Assembly: GCA_017871115.1 (NCBI GenBank)
Contig: JAFCIZ010000005.1
Location: forward strand, 1,968,501 to 2,032,500
Origin: Cunninghamella blakesleeana
Lineage: Eukaryota > Mucoromycota > Mucoromycetes > Mucorales > Cunninghamellaceae
Length of the DNA: 64,000 nt
Direction: 5' to 3'
Shown: positions 50,747-63,209 of the stretch, in pieces
Numbering within the stretch: the first letter of the stretch is position 1
Layout: every line of letters begins with the position of its first letter
Made by a program: the position numbers and the translations under genes
The notes under the pieces: model-generated
What the model was told of the DNA's origin: nothing
Seen by the model: only the letters and a program-made list of their open reading frames with translations
The model's database searches: none

Positions 50747-53391
50747 ATGTTTATTAAACCACAAAGTAATTCATTATTCCTTGGAGGAGAACGTACAACT
50801 GGACAAGATGTTCGTTCAAGCAATGGTAAAAAAATAAAAAATTGACGTTTTGACAGAGAAAAAAATACTAGATGACGTTTTGATTAAATATTTTTGACAT
50901 TTTTTTAATAAATAATAATAATAATAATACGCGTATTTCTTTTTTTGTATAAATTATAGTCCTTGCTGCTGCTTCTATTGCTAATATTGTAAAAAGTTCT
51001 TTAGGTCCTGTTGGTTTAGATAAAATGATGGTTGATGAAATTGGGGTAAACATATATACATATATAAACGATTATTATTAAATCAGCGTATGGCAAATGG
51101 AAAGCAGTAATGAGGAATAAATAATAATAAATCCCCCTTTTTTTTATATATATATAAATATAATAATAAATATAATAATAATAGGATGTTACTATTAGTA
51201 ATGACGGTGCTACTATCCTCCAATTATTAGAAGTTGAACATCCAGCTGGTAAAGTGCTTGTAGAACTTGCTCAACAACAAGATCGTGAAGTTGGTGATGG
51301 TACAACCTCTGTTGTTATTATTGCTGCTGAATTATTAAAACGTGCTAATGAACTTGTCAAAAATAAAATCCATCCCACTACTATTATCACTGGTTACCGT
51401 TTAGCATCAAAAGAAGCTTGTAAATTTATTGCAAATGAAATGGCTCTCAAGGTTGATACTTTAGGAAAAGAATGCCTCATTAATGCTGCTAAGACTTCTA
51501 TGAGTTCAAAAATCATTGGATCGTAAGTATACACACACACACACATATATATATATATGAATATGAATAAATATAAATATGAATGATAAATGTAATAGGG
51601 TATTTGTATCTCATTCATATACGTACTTTTATTTATCTATTTATTTTAAAATGTATATATATATATATAGCGATTCTGATTTCTTTGCCAATTTAGCTGT
51701 TGAATCTATTTTAGCCGTAAAAACAACAAATATTCGTGGTGAAAATAAATATCCTGTAAAGGCAGTAAATATTTTAAAAGCTCACGGTAAATCTGGTCGT
51801 GAATCTGTCTTTGTTCGTGGCTATGCTTTAAATTGTACTGTTGCTTCTCAAGCTATGAAGACTAGAATTACTGGTGCTAAAATTGCTTGTCTTGACATGA
51901 ATCTTCAAAAGGCTAAAATGCACCTTGGTGTTAATATTGTTGTTGATGATCCTGATAAATTAGAAGATATCCGTAAAAGGTATATAAAATATATTAAATA
52001 GATATAAAATATATTAATAAAATATAAGAATAAAATGGAATATAGTTCTAACTAATTGTTTATATTTTTTTTTTCTTCAGAGAAATTGAAATTACCACTG
52101 AACGTATTCAAAAAATCCTTGCAACTGGTGCCAATGTCATTTTAACAACTAAAGGTATTGACGATTTATGCTTGAAATTATTTGTAGAAGCCGGCGCCAT
52201 GGCTGTCCGTCGTTGTAAGAAAGAAGACTTAAAACGTATCGCTAAAGCTACAGGAGGTAAATATATTTATATATATATATAAAAATTACTGATTATTATA
52301 AAGTTAAAAGAAAAATAGATGAATGAGTTGTATTCTTTTTATATATTAAATATATTATTTTATTTTTATTTATTTATTTATTTATATAGCCACTATGTTA
52401 TCAACCTTAGCTAATTTGGAAGGCGAAGAAACTTTCGAAGCTAGTTATTTAGGTCAAGCCGAAGAAGTTGTACAAGAACGTATTTCAGATGATGAATGCA
52501 TTTTAATTAAAGGAACCAAGATTCAAAATTCAGCTTCTATTATCTTACGTGGTGCTAATGATTATATGTTGGATGAAATGGAACGTTCTTTACATGATTC
52601 ATTATGTGTTGTTAAACGAACCTTAGAAAGTAATAGTGTTGTTCCTGGTGGTGGATCCGTTGAATCAGCTTTAAGTATTTATCTTGAAAACTTTGCTACT
52701 AGCTTGGTAATTTTTTAACAAGAGATCATGATATATAAATATATATACATATGTATGTATGTATGTATGTATTAATTATATTATATATATATATATATAT
52801 ATATATTAATTTATTTAGGGTTCTCGTGAACAATTAGCTATTGCTGAATTTGCCAATGCTTTACTTGTTATTCCCAAAACTCTTGCTGTAAATGCTGCTA
52901 AAGGTACTTACAATTGAAGATTATAGCTAAATAGCAACTATTATTTTTATTATATAATATAAATACTTTTTTTTTTCTTTTTTTTTATAGATTCTACTGA
53001 ACTTGTTGCCAAGCTTCGTGCTTACCATAATGCTGCTTTGAACGCTGATGCTAACGATCAAAAGCGTATATTAAAGTATTATGGTTTAGATTTAATTAAT
53101 GGCGAAGTTCGTGATAATCTTAAAGCCGGCGTATTAGAGCCAGCTATGTCAAAGATCAAATCTCTTAAAAGTGCTACTGAAGCTGCCATTGCTATTTTAC
53201 GTATTGATGATATGATTAAAGGTAAATTATAAAATACAGCCCTTTTTTTAAAAAAGAAAAATAATAATAGAATAGGAGAATGGTATGACTAACAGTTTTT
53301 CATTTCCAATTTGTATTCACATTTGTATTTATTTTCTATAGTTGCTCCTCAACAACAAGCTGAAGGTGATGGTCATGGTCATGATCATTAA
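50747..53391 (+). CDS. TCP1: chaperonin subunit CCT-alpha (TCP-1)
   Basis: ATP-dependent subunit of the cytosolic CCT/TRiC ring that folds actin and tubulin. Nine exons: 50747-50825, 50960-51045, 51185-51522, 51671-51979, 52081-52256, 52390-52706, 52819-52903, 52991-53221, 53342-53391; 556 aa. Family signatures: [36 protein letters not shown], and the ATPase segment [16 protein letters not shown]. Alpha-specific runs are [31 protein letters not shown] and [18 protein letters not shown]. The C-terminal tail after DDMIK is [16 protein letters not shown], Gly/His-rich and different from the human tail. Tails of CCT subunits project into the cavity and vary. Strong full-length similarity to human TCP1. 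Confidence 0.97.
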
Positions 53392-53735
53392 AAAAACTTT
53401 TTTAGAACCTTGTAAAGTCATCTAATATTTTCATTTCAGCTTTTTTTTTTCTTTCCAAATAAAAATTTAAACATCAAAATTCAATATAATAATATCAATA
53501 AAAAAATATAGCAATAATTATAATATTAATACTATTAATAATATGGTAAATAATAAAATCTCATTTCATTATTACATCTATTTTTTTCATTTTATTTCAT
53601 TTTTATGTCTATCAATACAGTATGATATATTTAATTGTAATCAATACAAAATAAATATGTTGATGAAAACGATATAAGTATATAAATATAAATAAATATG
53701 TGTGTATATATAGTTTTTCAAAACTATAGTAATAT
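53392..53735. other. convergent intergenic region
   Basis: 344 bp between the CCT1 stop and the Mdm10 stop. AT-rich 3' UTR material; no gene. Confidence 0.6.
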
Positions 53736-55301
53736 CTAAGAAAAGAATTGTACTTCAACACCCATAGTTCGTATTGGATTTGATTGATTTGTCAAATCTG
53801 CTGTTAAACCAAGGCTAAATAAAGTATTTTTAAATCTACCTTCCCACATCAATGCAAGGCCCTAAAGATAAAATAACAAATAATGGGTATATACACAATT
53901 AGTATTGTATACAAACACGCTCACATATAAGTATATAATAAAATAAAATATGTTTTTTTAATTTATAAATTAATTACCGTAGCAAATCCAAACCTAACCT
54001 TCATCAATCCTTCCAATTTATTTGTTGTTTTATTATTTACATCCGTTCTTAAATCTTTATTATTATTATAAGTTTGATTGTTATGGTCATTATTATTTTC
54101 TATCATAGTACTATTTGTAGTAGTAGAACTTATGGTATCAACAGTGTTTGAGGCTTTATTTTTAGTTCTCCATTCAAATCCTAATGCCAAATCACTTTCG
54201 TAAGAATAAATACTAAAATCAAATCGTGAACACATTGCAAGCGTATCAGTTACTTGTGCAACATAAGCTGTTGTCATATGACCAACAATAGGATTTAAAG
54301 TATAAGTAACATTGATAGGTGATGAAGAAGAAGGTGGTGTTCTATATCGTAAACCAGTTGACACTAAATTTATAGATATATAGATATATATATATGAATG
54401 ATATTAAATCTATCTATCTGCTTTTTTTTTCCTCTTATTTTTAAACACACACGTATATATATATATATACTTATGTGTATTATATGTACTTACAACCAGC
54501 ACTTTTATCTAAGGTTCCATAATATATTTCAGTTCCTACAGACCATTGACCATGCCCTTCATCCGATGGTTTTCCAAAGTTATATAAAGCTCTTAAACCT
54601 AATAGTCCATCGTCCGTAGTATAAGAGCATTCCGAGCACCATTTTCCTACATCGTACTGAACCTGAAAAGCCATCTTAAATCAAATAAAATAAAAAATTA
54701 TATATATTCATAGGATGATAAGTAAAAAAAAAGTAAAATAGAAAACAGTAAACTTTTTATCAAGCTCTTTTTATATAAATATATATATATATATATTTAC
54801 TTGAGGTAAACCAGTATCTCGTGGATGGTTAACTGCTGTAACTAAATATTGTAACTTTTGAGATAAACGACGAATATAAATAGCTTCTAAAGTTGCACCA
54901 GGAAAAAACATACGCCCATAGACTAAATAGTTAGGTATTGGTTGATACTGAATGGGAGAAGAGTATATATCTTTTGAATTCATTAAATTATGCTGCACTC
55001 TTTGAAGTCGATATTGATCCACTATATCTTGAAAATCTACTGTAGCACTGGTACCAATATCTAAAGGATGGGAAGTAAATAAGTAACCTATACTACCATT
55101 TAACGAAGGTAAAGCATTCATAATATAGGAGGGTTTAAATTGAGATGTTGGTAACTTGGCAAGATGAAGTGATAATCCATTTGGAGTATAAAAATCCAAG
55201 AGAGTACGTGACCAAGAACATAAATTGGAATATTGATTTTCTTCATTCCATCCTGTTGATCGATAGTAACAACGAATACAATATTCCATAAAATCATACA
55301 T
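53736..55301 (-). CDS. MDM10: mitochondrial outer-membrane beta-barrel Mdm10
   Basis: Subunit of the ER-mitochondria encounter structure (ERMES) and, separately, of the SAM assembly complex. Four exons on the minus strand: 55301-54801, 54674-54494, 54363-53978, 53861-53736; 397 aa. The start MYDFMEYCIRCYYRSTGWNE matches the conserved Mdm10 N-terminus, so the Met four codons upstream is not used in my model. Further marks: LLDFYTPNGLSLHLAKLP, GSIGYLFTS, VYGRMFFPGATLEAIYIRR. The last exon has the alternating strand pattern and ends VEVQFFS, as expected of a barrel sorting signal. An Asn/Thr-rich insert (about residues 290-330) sits between strands. Mdm10 is fungal, which supports the taxonomic reading. 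It shares a 216-bp promoter interval with the Nab2 gene. Confidence 0.92.
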
Positions 55302-55517
55302 TGTATATATCAACTTAAATATTTATTATCAAAAAAAAAAAAAAAAAAATGGAAGTGGAAAGTAAAGCACCAAAAATTTAAAATTTAAATTTTTTTGAAT
55401 AAAAAGGCGGAATTTTAAATGCTTAACACATAATAAATATTTTGTAATTTTTTTTTTTATTTCTTCGCCTTTTTATATTTTTTTTTTCTTTCAATTGAAA
55501 ATAGAGTAGAATCGATT
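55302..55517. promoter_or_regulatory. compact bidirectional promoter MDM10/NAB2
   Basis: Only 216 bp separate the two divergent start codons. It has A- and T-runs (A18 at about 55330-55347; T-runs at 55449-55488), which are nucleosome-disfavouring. Promoter role is by position. Confidence 0.45.
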
Positions 55518-57053
55518 ATGAATGAATCATACTGGGATAAATTAAAGGTATATATCTTTAATCGAATAATTCATTTTGATATTCATATAATAAATATCAT
55601 TATCTAATCTAAAGTTATTTATTAATTTTATTTTATTTATTATTATTAGGGAGAAATCCATGAAAAATGCGTAGTATACGAATATATTGATCAAAGTGGT
55701 AAGATCAATCAAAAAAAACTATTGTAAATAGATCTAACCAATTTTTATAAATATTTATACTTTTTTTTTTAAAAAAATAAATAAATAAATAAACTAATAG
55801 ATATGTCCCTGGCTGAATTTATTATTGGCATTCTTCAAATGGGTAAATCACCCGACGATGTATCAAGAGAACTTTCTTCCTGTAAGATAATTTTATTCAT
55901 TTATTTATTTTATTAACTTGAAATAATATATTTATTGATCTTATTTTTTTCTTTTTTTATTTTTGAATATATACATTAGTGATAGGTGACGATTATGGTA
56001 AGCTGATTTATTAAATATTAGAATGCATAATAATAATAATAATAATAATAATAGTCGTTAATATAATATTTACACTCAATATTTTCTTCAATTTGTTTTA
56101 TGATATATCTATATATAGAACCACAAATAACGCAATGGATATTTTCACGAATAGAAGAATTGAAAAGTCCATCCACTACAACTTCAGAAAATAACAACGG
56201 CAACAACTTCAACAGAGATAATAATAATAATGATACTAGTATGACAGAAGAAAATGATATCGAAAATAAAGCTACTGTGACAACAAGGCAGTCCCTACCA
56301 GAAAGGAGAAATAGAATATTTACTCAAGCTTTAGATGGATTAAGACAGAGTGATCCAAAAACATCATCATTATCACCATCCTATTCACGACATGGATACT
56401 CAAGATCAAGATCAAGATCACCTGAAATATATAAAGAAAGAACATCATATCGAGATAGAAAAGAAAACGATATACAATCTAGACTTGGTGGATCAAAATT
56501 ATCTTCATCCTCATCTTCCTCACCATCGTATTCACGTCATAGATATTCTTCTCGTTCAAGATCACGTTCAAGATCACCCGAAAGAAATAAAGAAAGAGTA
56601 TCATTTCGTGATAGAAAAGAAAATGACATACATTCTAGACTTGGTAAAAAGGAAACCTCAACTTCTTCATCAGGTAACTATATATTGCTATTTTTATTTT
56701 TTCATGTATAATCGCTATAGTTGCTATAATTTGAAAGGATTAACGAATATATATATTTATTTATTGACGACAATATTATTTCTTTTATTATTACTATCTT
56801 ATATTACAGTGTTTGATCGATTAGGTATACAAAAACCAGAATCAACTGATGAAAAACCTCCTAGAAAAAGGTGCAAATATTGGCCAACTTGTGAAAAAGG
56901 GTAACTGATAATTAAAAAACATAAATTTAAAAATTAATGCATCGATTTTTTAAAAGCTAAGATCCTCATTGTCTTTATTTTTTATATATTTATTTTTCAA
57001 TACATAGTGATGATTGTACCTATATCCACCCTGATACTCTCTGTCCGTAAGTG

Positions 57054-57085
<32 letters not shown>

Positions 57086-57131
57086 AACACATAATGAATT
57101 GACAATAATGAAATCTAAACAATTTCTATTC

Positions 57132-57162
<31 letters not shown>

Positions 57163-57786
57163 TTATGGTTTATATTTTAAATTAGTGATTTCCCAAATTG
57201 CCCCAAACCAACAAACGAATGTATATTTATTCATCCTGAAACACGACCCAAAAAACCAGTACCTGCCCACCATAATTTGACACAAAAAGCAATACCGTGT
57301 AGATTTTTCCCATATTGCACAAATGATCAATGCCCCTATTTCCATCCGCCATTACCTGCTTATTCACCAATGGCTACTACAACTAGCATAAAAAGAATTC
57401 CTGTACCTTGCAAGAATGGCGATCAATGTGAACGACCTGATTGTCATTTTTTGCATCCAAAAGATACAAACCCTGCTGATGTCATTGTAAGTATTAATAT
57501 TAAAATAAAAAAAATATATAGCATGATTTATTAACAGAACTAATAATAATAATATGGTATGTAGTGTAAATTTGATGGAGCTTGTACTCGACCTGGTTGC
57601 TTTTATAAACATACCATTCAGTCAACAACTTATCCAACTGGTACTCGTATAAATAAAACTTTAATTGTTAACCCAAGTCCATTTGAACCTCCAAAGCATA
57701 CAAATGAACGCGTTTTTGCTATAGCTGACGATACTCAAGTTGAAAAAATGGTTGTTGGTGAAAGTGCAGATATTATAAAAATGTAG
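55518..57786 (+). CDS. NAB2: poly(A)-binding CCCH zinc-finger protein, Nab2/ZC3H14 family
   Basis: Nuclear poly(A)-RNA-binding protein expected to control tail length and mRNA export. Nine exons: 55518-55547, 55650-55698, 55801-55881, 55980-55997 (18 nt), 56119-56673, 56810-56900, 57008-57046, 57186-57486, 57565-57786; 461 aa. The N-terminus (YDQSDMSLAEFIIGILQMGKS-like helices, then EPQITQWIF) fits the PWI-like fold. The middle is Arg/Ser-rich with two copies of a roughly 40-residue block. Five CCCH fingers follow: CKYWPTCEKGDDCTYIH, then LCPDFPNCPKPTNECIFIH, CRFFPYCTNDQCPYFH, CKNGDQCERPDCHFLH and CKFDGACTRPGCFYKH (spacing mainly C-x5-C-x4-6-C-x3-H). Five fingers match ZC3H14; yeast Nab2 has seven. 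Family call is firm; RNA-target detail is from the family. Confidence 0.9.
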
Positions 57787-59583
57787 ATATTTTCTTTTTT
57801 ATTATTTTATATTTTTTCTTCAACACCTTTAAATTTTATCAATTCATTATTTTCATTATATTTATTCCACGTAGAATATTTTTACTTAATTTTATTTTTA
57901 TTATTATTATTGCAAATCATAATATACATATTTAAAAATACTTGTATCATTCTCTCTCAGCTAATATTATGATATTTTTTTGTTGGTGCTAGTTTTCTTT
58001 TTTTTTTAATTTTTTATTTTTATTCATTCATTCATATATTCCCATAATTTTAGGTAATGTATAGAATAGGAATAGAAAAAATCAAATTTGAAGGTGAAAA
58101 ATACTTACCAATAATATAAAAGAAACTACATTTAATAGAAAATAGAATGTATCTCATACAATCTATCTGAGATCAATGACGAAAGTTTAGAATTTTTTAT
58201 CGAGTCCGATTTCGGTTTTTATAATTTACCATCTTCATATCTAAAATGATCATTACCATATTTAAAATCTTTATCCATATTAAAATATATATTTATATAT
58301 ATATATATATAAATCTCTAAAAAACTATAAAAAATATAAAAAAAATATAAAAAAAATATAAAAAAAATATAAAAAAAATATAAAAAAAATATAAAAAAAT
58401 ATAAAAAAATATAAAAAAATATAAAAAAATATAAAAAAATATAAAAAAATATAAAAAAATATAAAAAATATATATATATATATAAAGAAATTAATTATAT
58501 ATATAATTAAACATATGACCATAGACACAATATTACCTTTTTTTTAAAAAAAAAATTAATACAGATTCATAGGTAAATGACATAATATTTTTTAAAAAAT
58601 AAAGAAACTTTTTATTTTTATCTATTGATGTTGAGATAACAACAAAAAAAAAAAAAAAATAGTCTAAAATACACGTTTTTTTTACTATATCGGAATTGAT
58701 TCCAATGAAAGCCGAGAGGCACTGAACTTAAAAAAAACTTTATTAATTGAACACCGATTTTTCTTCATTTTCCCAGTTTATTCATCATTATCAAGTTCAT
58801 ATATATCTGAATATACCATTAGGTGGTAAGACAACAACAGTAACAATAGTAACACTAATAATAACATTTCTCATTAACTTATTCAATTTATATTTATATA
58901 TTTATGTTTTATACTATTTTTAATAAACCAATCTTATTAATTTTTTATTATAATTCATTGCGATATATAATATTACATAAAAATGATATATTTTTTTAAA
59001 AAAAAATACACTAATGCCAAAAGATAAAAATGATAAAATAATAATATATATGGTTACGCTAAATGCGGAAAGGGGCGGGAAATTTGTTAGATTGAAAAGT
59101 TTCACATCTTTTTTTTATAAATGCTATTAGTTTACATATATATGTATAATAGATCTATGAAAACTCTGGTGATGTTTTATATGTCAACATTATAATTGGT
59201 TGAAATATTCTAAAAAGATGGGGGTGGAGAAATATTTGTTACCTAAAAAAATAATACGTAATAAGAAAAATATATGACAGCTCATTATATAAATAATGAA
59301 ATCTATAAGTATTTAAATAATAATGAATCTCTATATATGTGTATATACATATATAAACCATTTTGAAATTAATTATAAGTATGAATATATTAATTTTTTT
59401 TAATAATAATATATAAAGCAATTTTCTGTAAAAAAAAAAAAAAGGTACATAAAAAGTTTTACTTAGTGTTAAAATTAGAGCTCCGTTTTTTTTTAAATAA
59501 CCTTCCCCTCACTCTTTTTCCTTTTTCCTCTTTCTTTTTGTTCTCTCTTTTTTTTTTTTTAAATCTTTTCATTATTTTTATTT

Positions 59584-59614
<31 letters not shown>

Positions 59615-59708
59615 CATCATTTATATTAAATAATAGACTAATATAGATATAAAAAAAATCATCATCATTCAATAATTTATATCCAAATCAATATATATAA
59701 ATATAAAT
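57787..59708. other. 1.9-kb intergenic region with minisatellite
   Basis: Between the Nab2 and transporter genes. Holds the TATAAAAAA minisatellite and much A/T-run DNA, with a pyrimidine-rich leader (about 59508-59560) and an AT repeat before the transporter start. No gene or RNA recognised. Confidence 0.5.
58326..58490. repeat. TATAAAAA(A)n minisatellite
   Basis: About fourteen tandem units of TATA followed by five to eight A's (9-12 bp periods), decaying into AT repeats on the right. Unit length changes in blocks: longer units on the left, shorter on the right. Confidence 0.9.
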
Positions 59709-61414
59709 ATGGATTCACGAGTAGCTCCATTGCGACCATTTGTTGTATTCTGTGTAGTAATTGCTTGTTTAGGTGCATTAAATAATGGATTCAATACAAG
59801 TTCATTAAATATTCCCGGTGAATATGTACTCAATTGTCCTGATGTACCTAGTGGTGTTGTCACTTATTTCCCTAATTCCAGTCTTCCAAAATGTATACCA
59901 ATGAGTTCATGGGTTTGGTACGTTTTTATTATTATTAATATTATTAAACTTATATATAATTTTTTAATTTATACTAATTCATATATTTATCTTTATTTAT
60001 ATAGGGGTGCAAGTGTTGGTGCCTATGCATTAGGAGGTTGTGTTGGTGCTGTATTTGCTGGAGCCTTAGCACGTAAATTAGGTAGAAGAGATTCTATGTT
60101 AGTGATGAACATATCCTTTTTTATTGGTGCTATTTTATTATCAACCTCTACTACTAGTGCTCAGTTTGCTATCGGTCGTGTCTTCGTTGGCATTGGATCA
60201 GGGTTTATGACAGTAGTTATTAGTATGTATATTGCTGAAATCGCTCCGCCTAAATATCGAGGTGCTTTGGGTTCTTGTTTACAATTATGTGTGACATTAG
60301 GTATTTTAATCATCCAATGTATTGGTCTCGGTTTAGAATCCAGTATTGGTTGGCGTGTCGTTACAGTAATTACTGTAGGACCTGCCATTATTCAAATGGT
60401 TTGTTTACCCTTTTTACCCCGTTCTCCACGCTGGTTGATTTCAAAAAATAGAATTGAAGAAGGCCGATCTGAAATGTTACGTTTAAGAAACGGTGATATT
60501 GATCAAGAATATAATGAAATATTGGCTAACTTAATTCAAGATTATGACGCTGATGATAATAATAAAAAAAACCAAAATAATGAAGTCGACTCTGTTACTG
60601 GTATGGGTGATTTTAATAACGAAAAGCAAGCTTCTTCAAGTAGCGATCAAAATTTATCTATTATTCAATTGATGTCGATTCCCGTATTGGCAAAATTAAC
60701 TGTTAAAATTATGTTGGTTCATGTTGCTGGTAAGAGCTAGTTTCTCCCCCTACTTTTTTTTTTTAAAAAAAAAGTAATGAATTAATTTATTTGATTGACT
60801 AATTTTTAATTATCTTCATTCAACTAGGACAATTGACCGGGATTAATGCTATTATGTATTATTCCACAAGTATTTTCCAAGTTTCTTTTGCTAATAATGC
60901 TAAATATGTAACCATTGGTGTATCTGCTTTGAATGTTGTTTTAACCATTGTGTCTATATTGCTGATTGATCGTTTAGGTCGTAAAATATTATTATTAATT
61001 TCATCTGCTGGCATGTGTATCTTTAGCGTTGTAATGACCATTAGTCTTATTTATGCTGTATCACCTTTACAGGTACTTTGTGTCATGTTATTTGTTGCTT
61101 TTTATGCAGTCGGATTAGGTGTCATTCCGTTTGTATTGACCGCTGAAGTATACCCAACATATGCTGTCGGTACGGCTAGTTCTATTGCATTGGTCGTCAA
61201 TTGGTTATGTAATTTCATCATTGGTTTGATTTTCCCTTCATTGCAAAACGTCACTGGTCCATATGTATTCTTAATTTTTGCTGGTATTTGTCTACTCGTC
61301 ACTATCTTTGTTTTCATATTTATTCCTGAAACCAAACAAAAGTCCATTGACGAATTAGGTCACCAATTAGGATGGGCTGATTTGGATTTAAATGCTATTT
61401 TTAATAAAAAATAA
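59709..61414 (+). CDS. MFS sugar transporter (sugar porter family)
   Basis: Twelve-helix plasma- or vacuolar-membrane hexose-type porter. Three exons: 59709-59917, 60005-60729, 60828-61414, 506 aa. Sugar-porter signatures: GALARKLGRRDSM (loop 2-3), FVGIGSGFMTVVISMYIAEIAPPKYRG after TM4-5, LPRSPRWLISK after TM6, GQLTGINAIMYYSTSIF (QLTGINAIMYY in TM7), LIDRLGRKILL (loop 8-9) and the PETK motif after TM12 (FIPETKQKSIDEL). The extracellular loop after TM1 is short and contains two Cys (NCPDVPSG, KCIPMSS), like animal GLUT-type porters. The central loop has an acidic, Asn-rich insert (DYDADDNNKKNQNN). The QLTGIN motif is closer to GLUT proteins (QQLSGIN) than to yeast HXT. Substrate not determinable. 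Confidence 0.93.
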
Positions 61415-61560
61415 TTTAATCCTGCACCCATTATCAATTTTTTTTAGTTGTATATCATTAAATAATCACATTTTATTTTTTATTTTATATATATATATAT
61501 ATATATGTAGTTTTATGTTTCATTTTAGCTAAATAAATATTTTATAGAACCATCATTAAG

Positions 61561-61595
<35 letters not shown>

Positions 61596-63209
61596 AATTA
61601 GCTTTATATAGGATTGTTTAATTGGTAGTTAATATACAGTGATTATATGGATTAAATAGTTATTTTTCAATATTGGTGGCAGTTTAAAGGTGGAAAGTCT
61701 ACGTTATAGTTGATATATATATATACCATATTTTCGCGTATTCTGGGGAATATATTTTTTATTTTGTAATACACTTCTTTTCAAAGATTACTATTAATTG
61801 TTTATACAACTGTAAAGGAAAAATAAAAAAAATAAAAATAAAAAAATGCAAAAGTAATTATTGGCTTTTTGAATAAAGTAGAAATTGATTATGTTCCAAG
61901 ATATATAAAAGAGAGAGAGGAGTTTTTCCGAAGATTCAATATTTAAATTCTTTTATATGAATTGTATTCAATACATATATTTTTTATTTGCTTGTTTGAT
62001 AAATACTGTTTTATTATTATAAAATTAATATTATTAACAAAAACAATTAATGCGAAGAAAAATAAATGAAAAACGCTGTCAAAAATTAAAATGCCGCAAC
62101 ACTTTATTTTTGATTAATCCCCATTTCTTTTATTTACAGTAATTTTACATTTAAAACAGGCATGCACCCATAATGTGTATCTCAGCATCAAAAATACTAC
62201 ATTAGTCAAAATTATTATTGTTATGATTATTGATAACTATGACCATAATCAAGGTTAAAATCATTATCAGTTTTTATTTAGTTTTTAAGGAAAATACTAC
62301 TTATTTGGTGACAATATAAACATTCTTTTTCGTCATTTTATATATTAGCATAAGTACGCGACGATTATTCTCTTTCAACATGATTTTTTTTTAAAAAAAA
62401 TAAATAAATAAAAAATATCTTGTAATCATTCGTTGTTTTTCTTTTTTCTTTTTTATCTAATATCATTTTTTTATTTAGTTAGGGTTACCGTATTTACTTG
62501 TACAATAAAATAATTCTATAAAACATCATAATCTATCTATCTTTTTCTATTCTCTTTTTTAAATAAAAATCTTTAAAAACATGCTAGAAAAATAAAATAA
62601 AAATAGATTGCTGCTACGACTCCATTACATTCTCTTCATTTATCATTAGAGTGATGTATATTGTAGGAATGAAATAATAATAACTGTATTTACCATAAAA
62701 GGATTAATCTCTAATATAATAAATAGCTATCAGCAAGAATAAGTAATAAAGACCAGCACTAATAATTGTAGAAGGTGGACTGTAAGCAAGAAGATAAAAA
62801 AACTGCTTCCAGAAATTACTAAAGGTCGACCAAGAATAATAAATATATATATTCCATTAATTTGGACAAAAACGTTTATAAATTAGTTTCAGTATATAAT
62901 AAAAGTATATGTAGCAAAAATGACATTTTGGCATATAAAAAAAGAAAGTCTATCCCCCCAAAAAAATAAAACGGGAAAAAGTACCGCTATGTAAAATAAA
63001 AAGACTTGGAATATTTATTTTAACTTTCGATGCTCGAAACAATGGAAATAAATGACGGTATAAGCAAAAAGTATATGTAAAAATTAAAATTAAAAAAATA
63101 AATTAAGAGGTATACGGATATCAAAATGACAAATTCAAACAAACACTTCATTAGGCGAAAAAAAAAAATTGAATAAAGAAAAAAAAAACCATAATATATT
63201 ATTATATAG
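61415..63209. other. 1.8-kb convergent intergenic region
   Basis: Between the transporter stop and the serine-protease-like stop. AT-rich with (AT)n tracts at about 61484-61506 and 61566-61591. No gene, tRNA or clear repeat element seen. Confidence 0.5.

Noticed and set aside
56350..56904. His/Asp-rich frame overlapping the Nab2 gene
   Set aside because: It is the alternative frame of the RS-repeat exon; the Nab2 frame continues through introns into CCCH fingers.
58326..58490. CRISPR-like or telomere-like array
   Set aside because: There are no unique spacers, the unit is a simple TATA-A(n) sequence and the host is eukaryotic.
58325..58528. Phe/Tyr/Ile-rich minus frame over the minisatellite
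   Set aside because: Pure translation of the tandem repeat.
61415..63209. Search for a gene in the 1.8-kb spacer
   Set aside because: All frames are short and AT-driven; no motif or splice-linked coding blocks seen.
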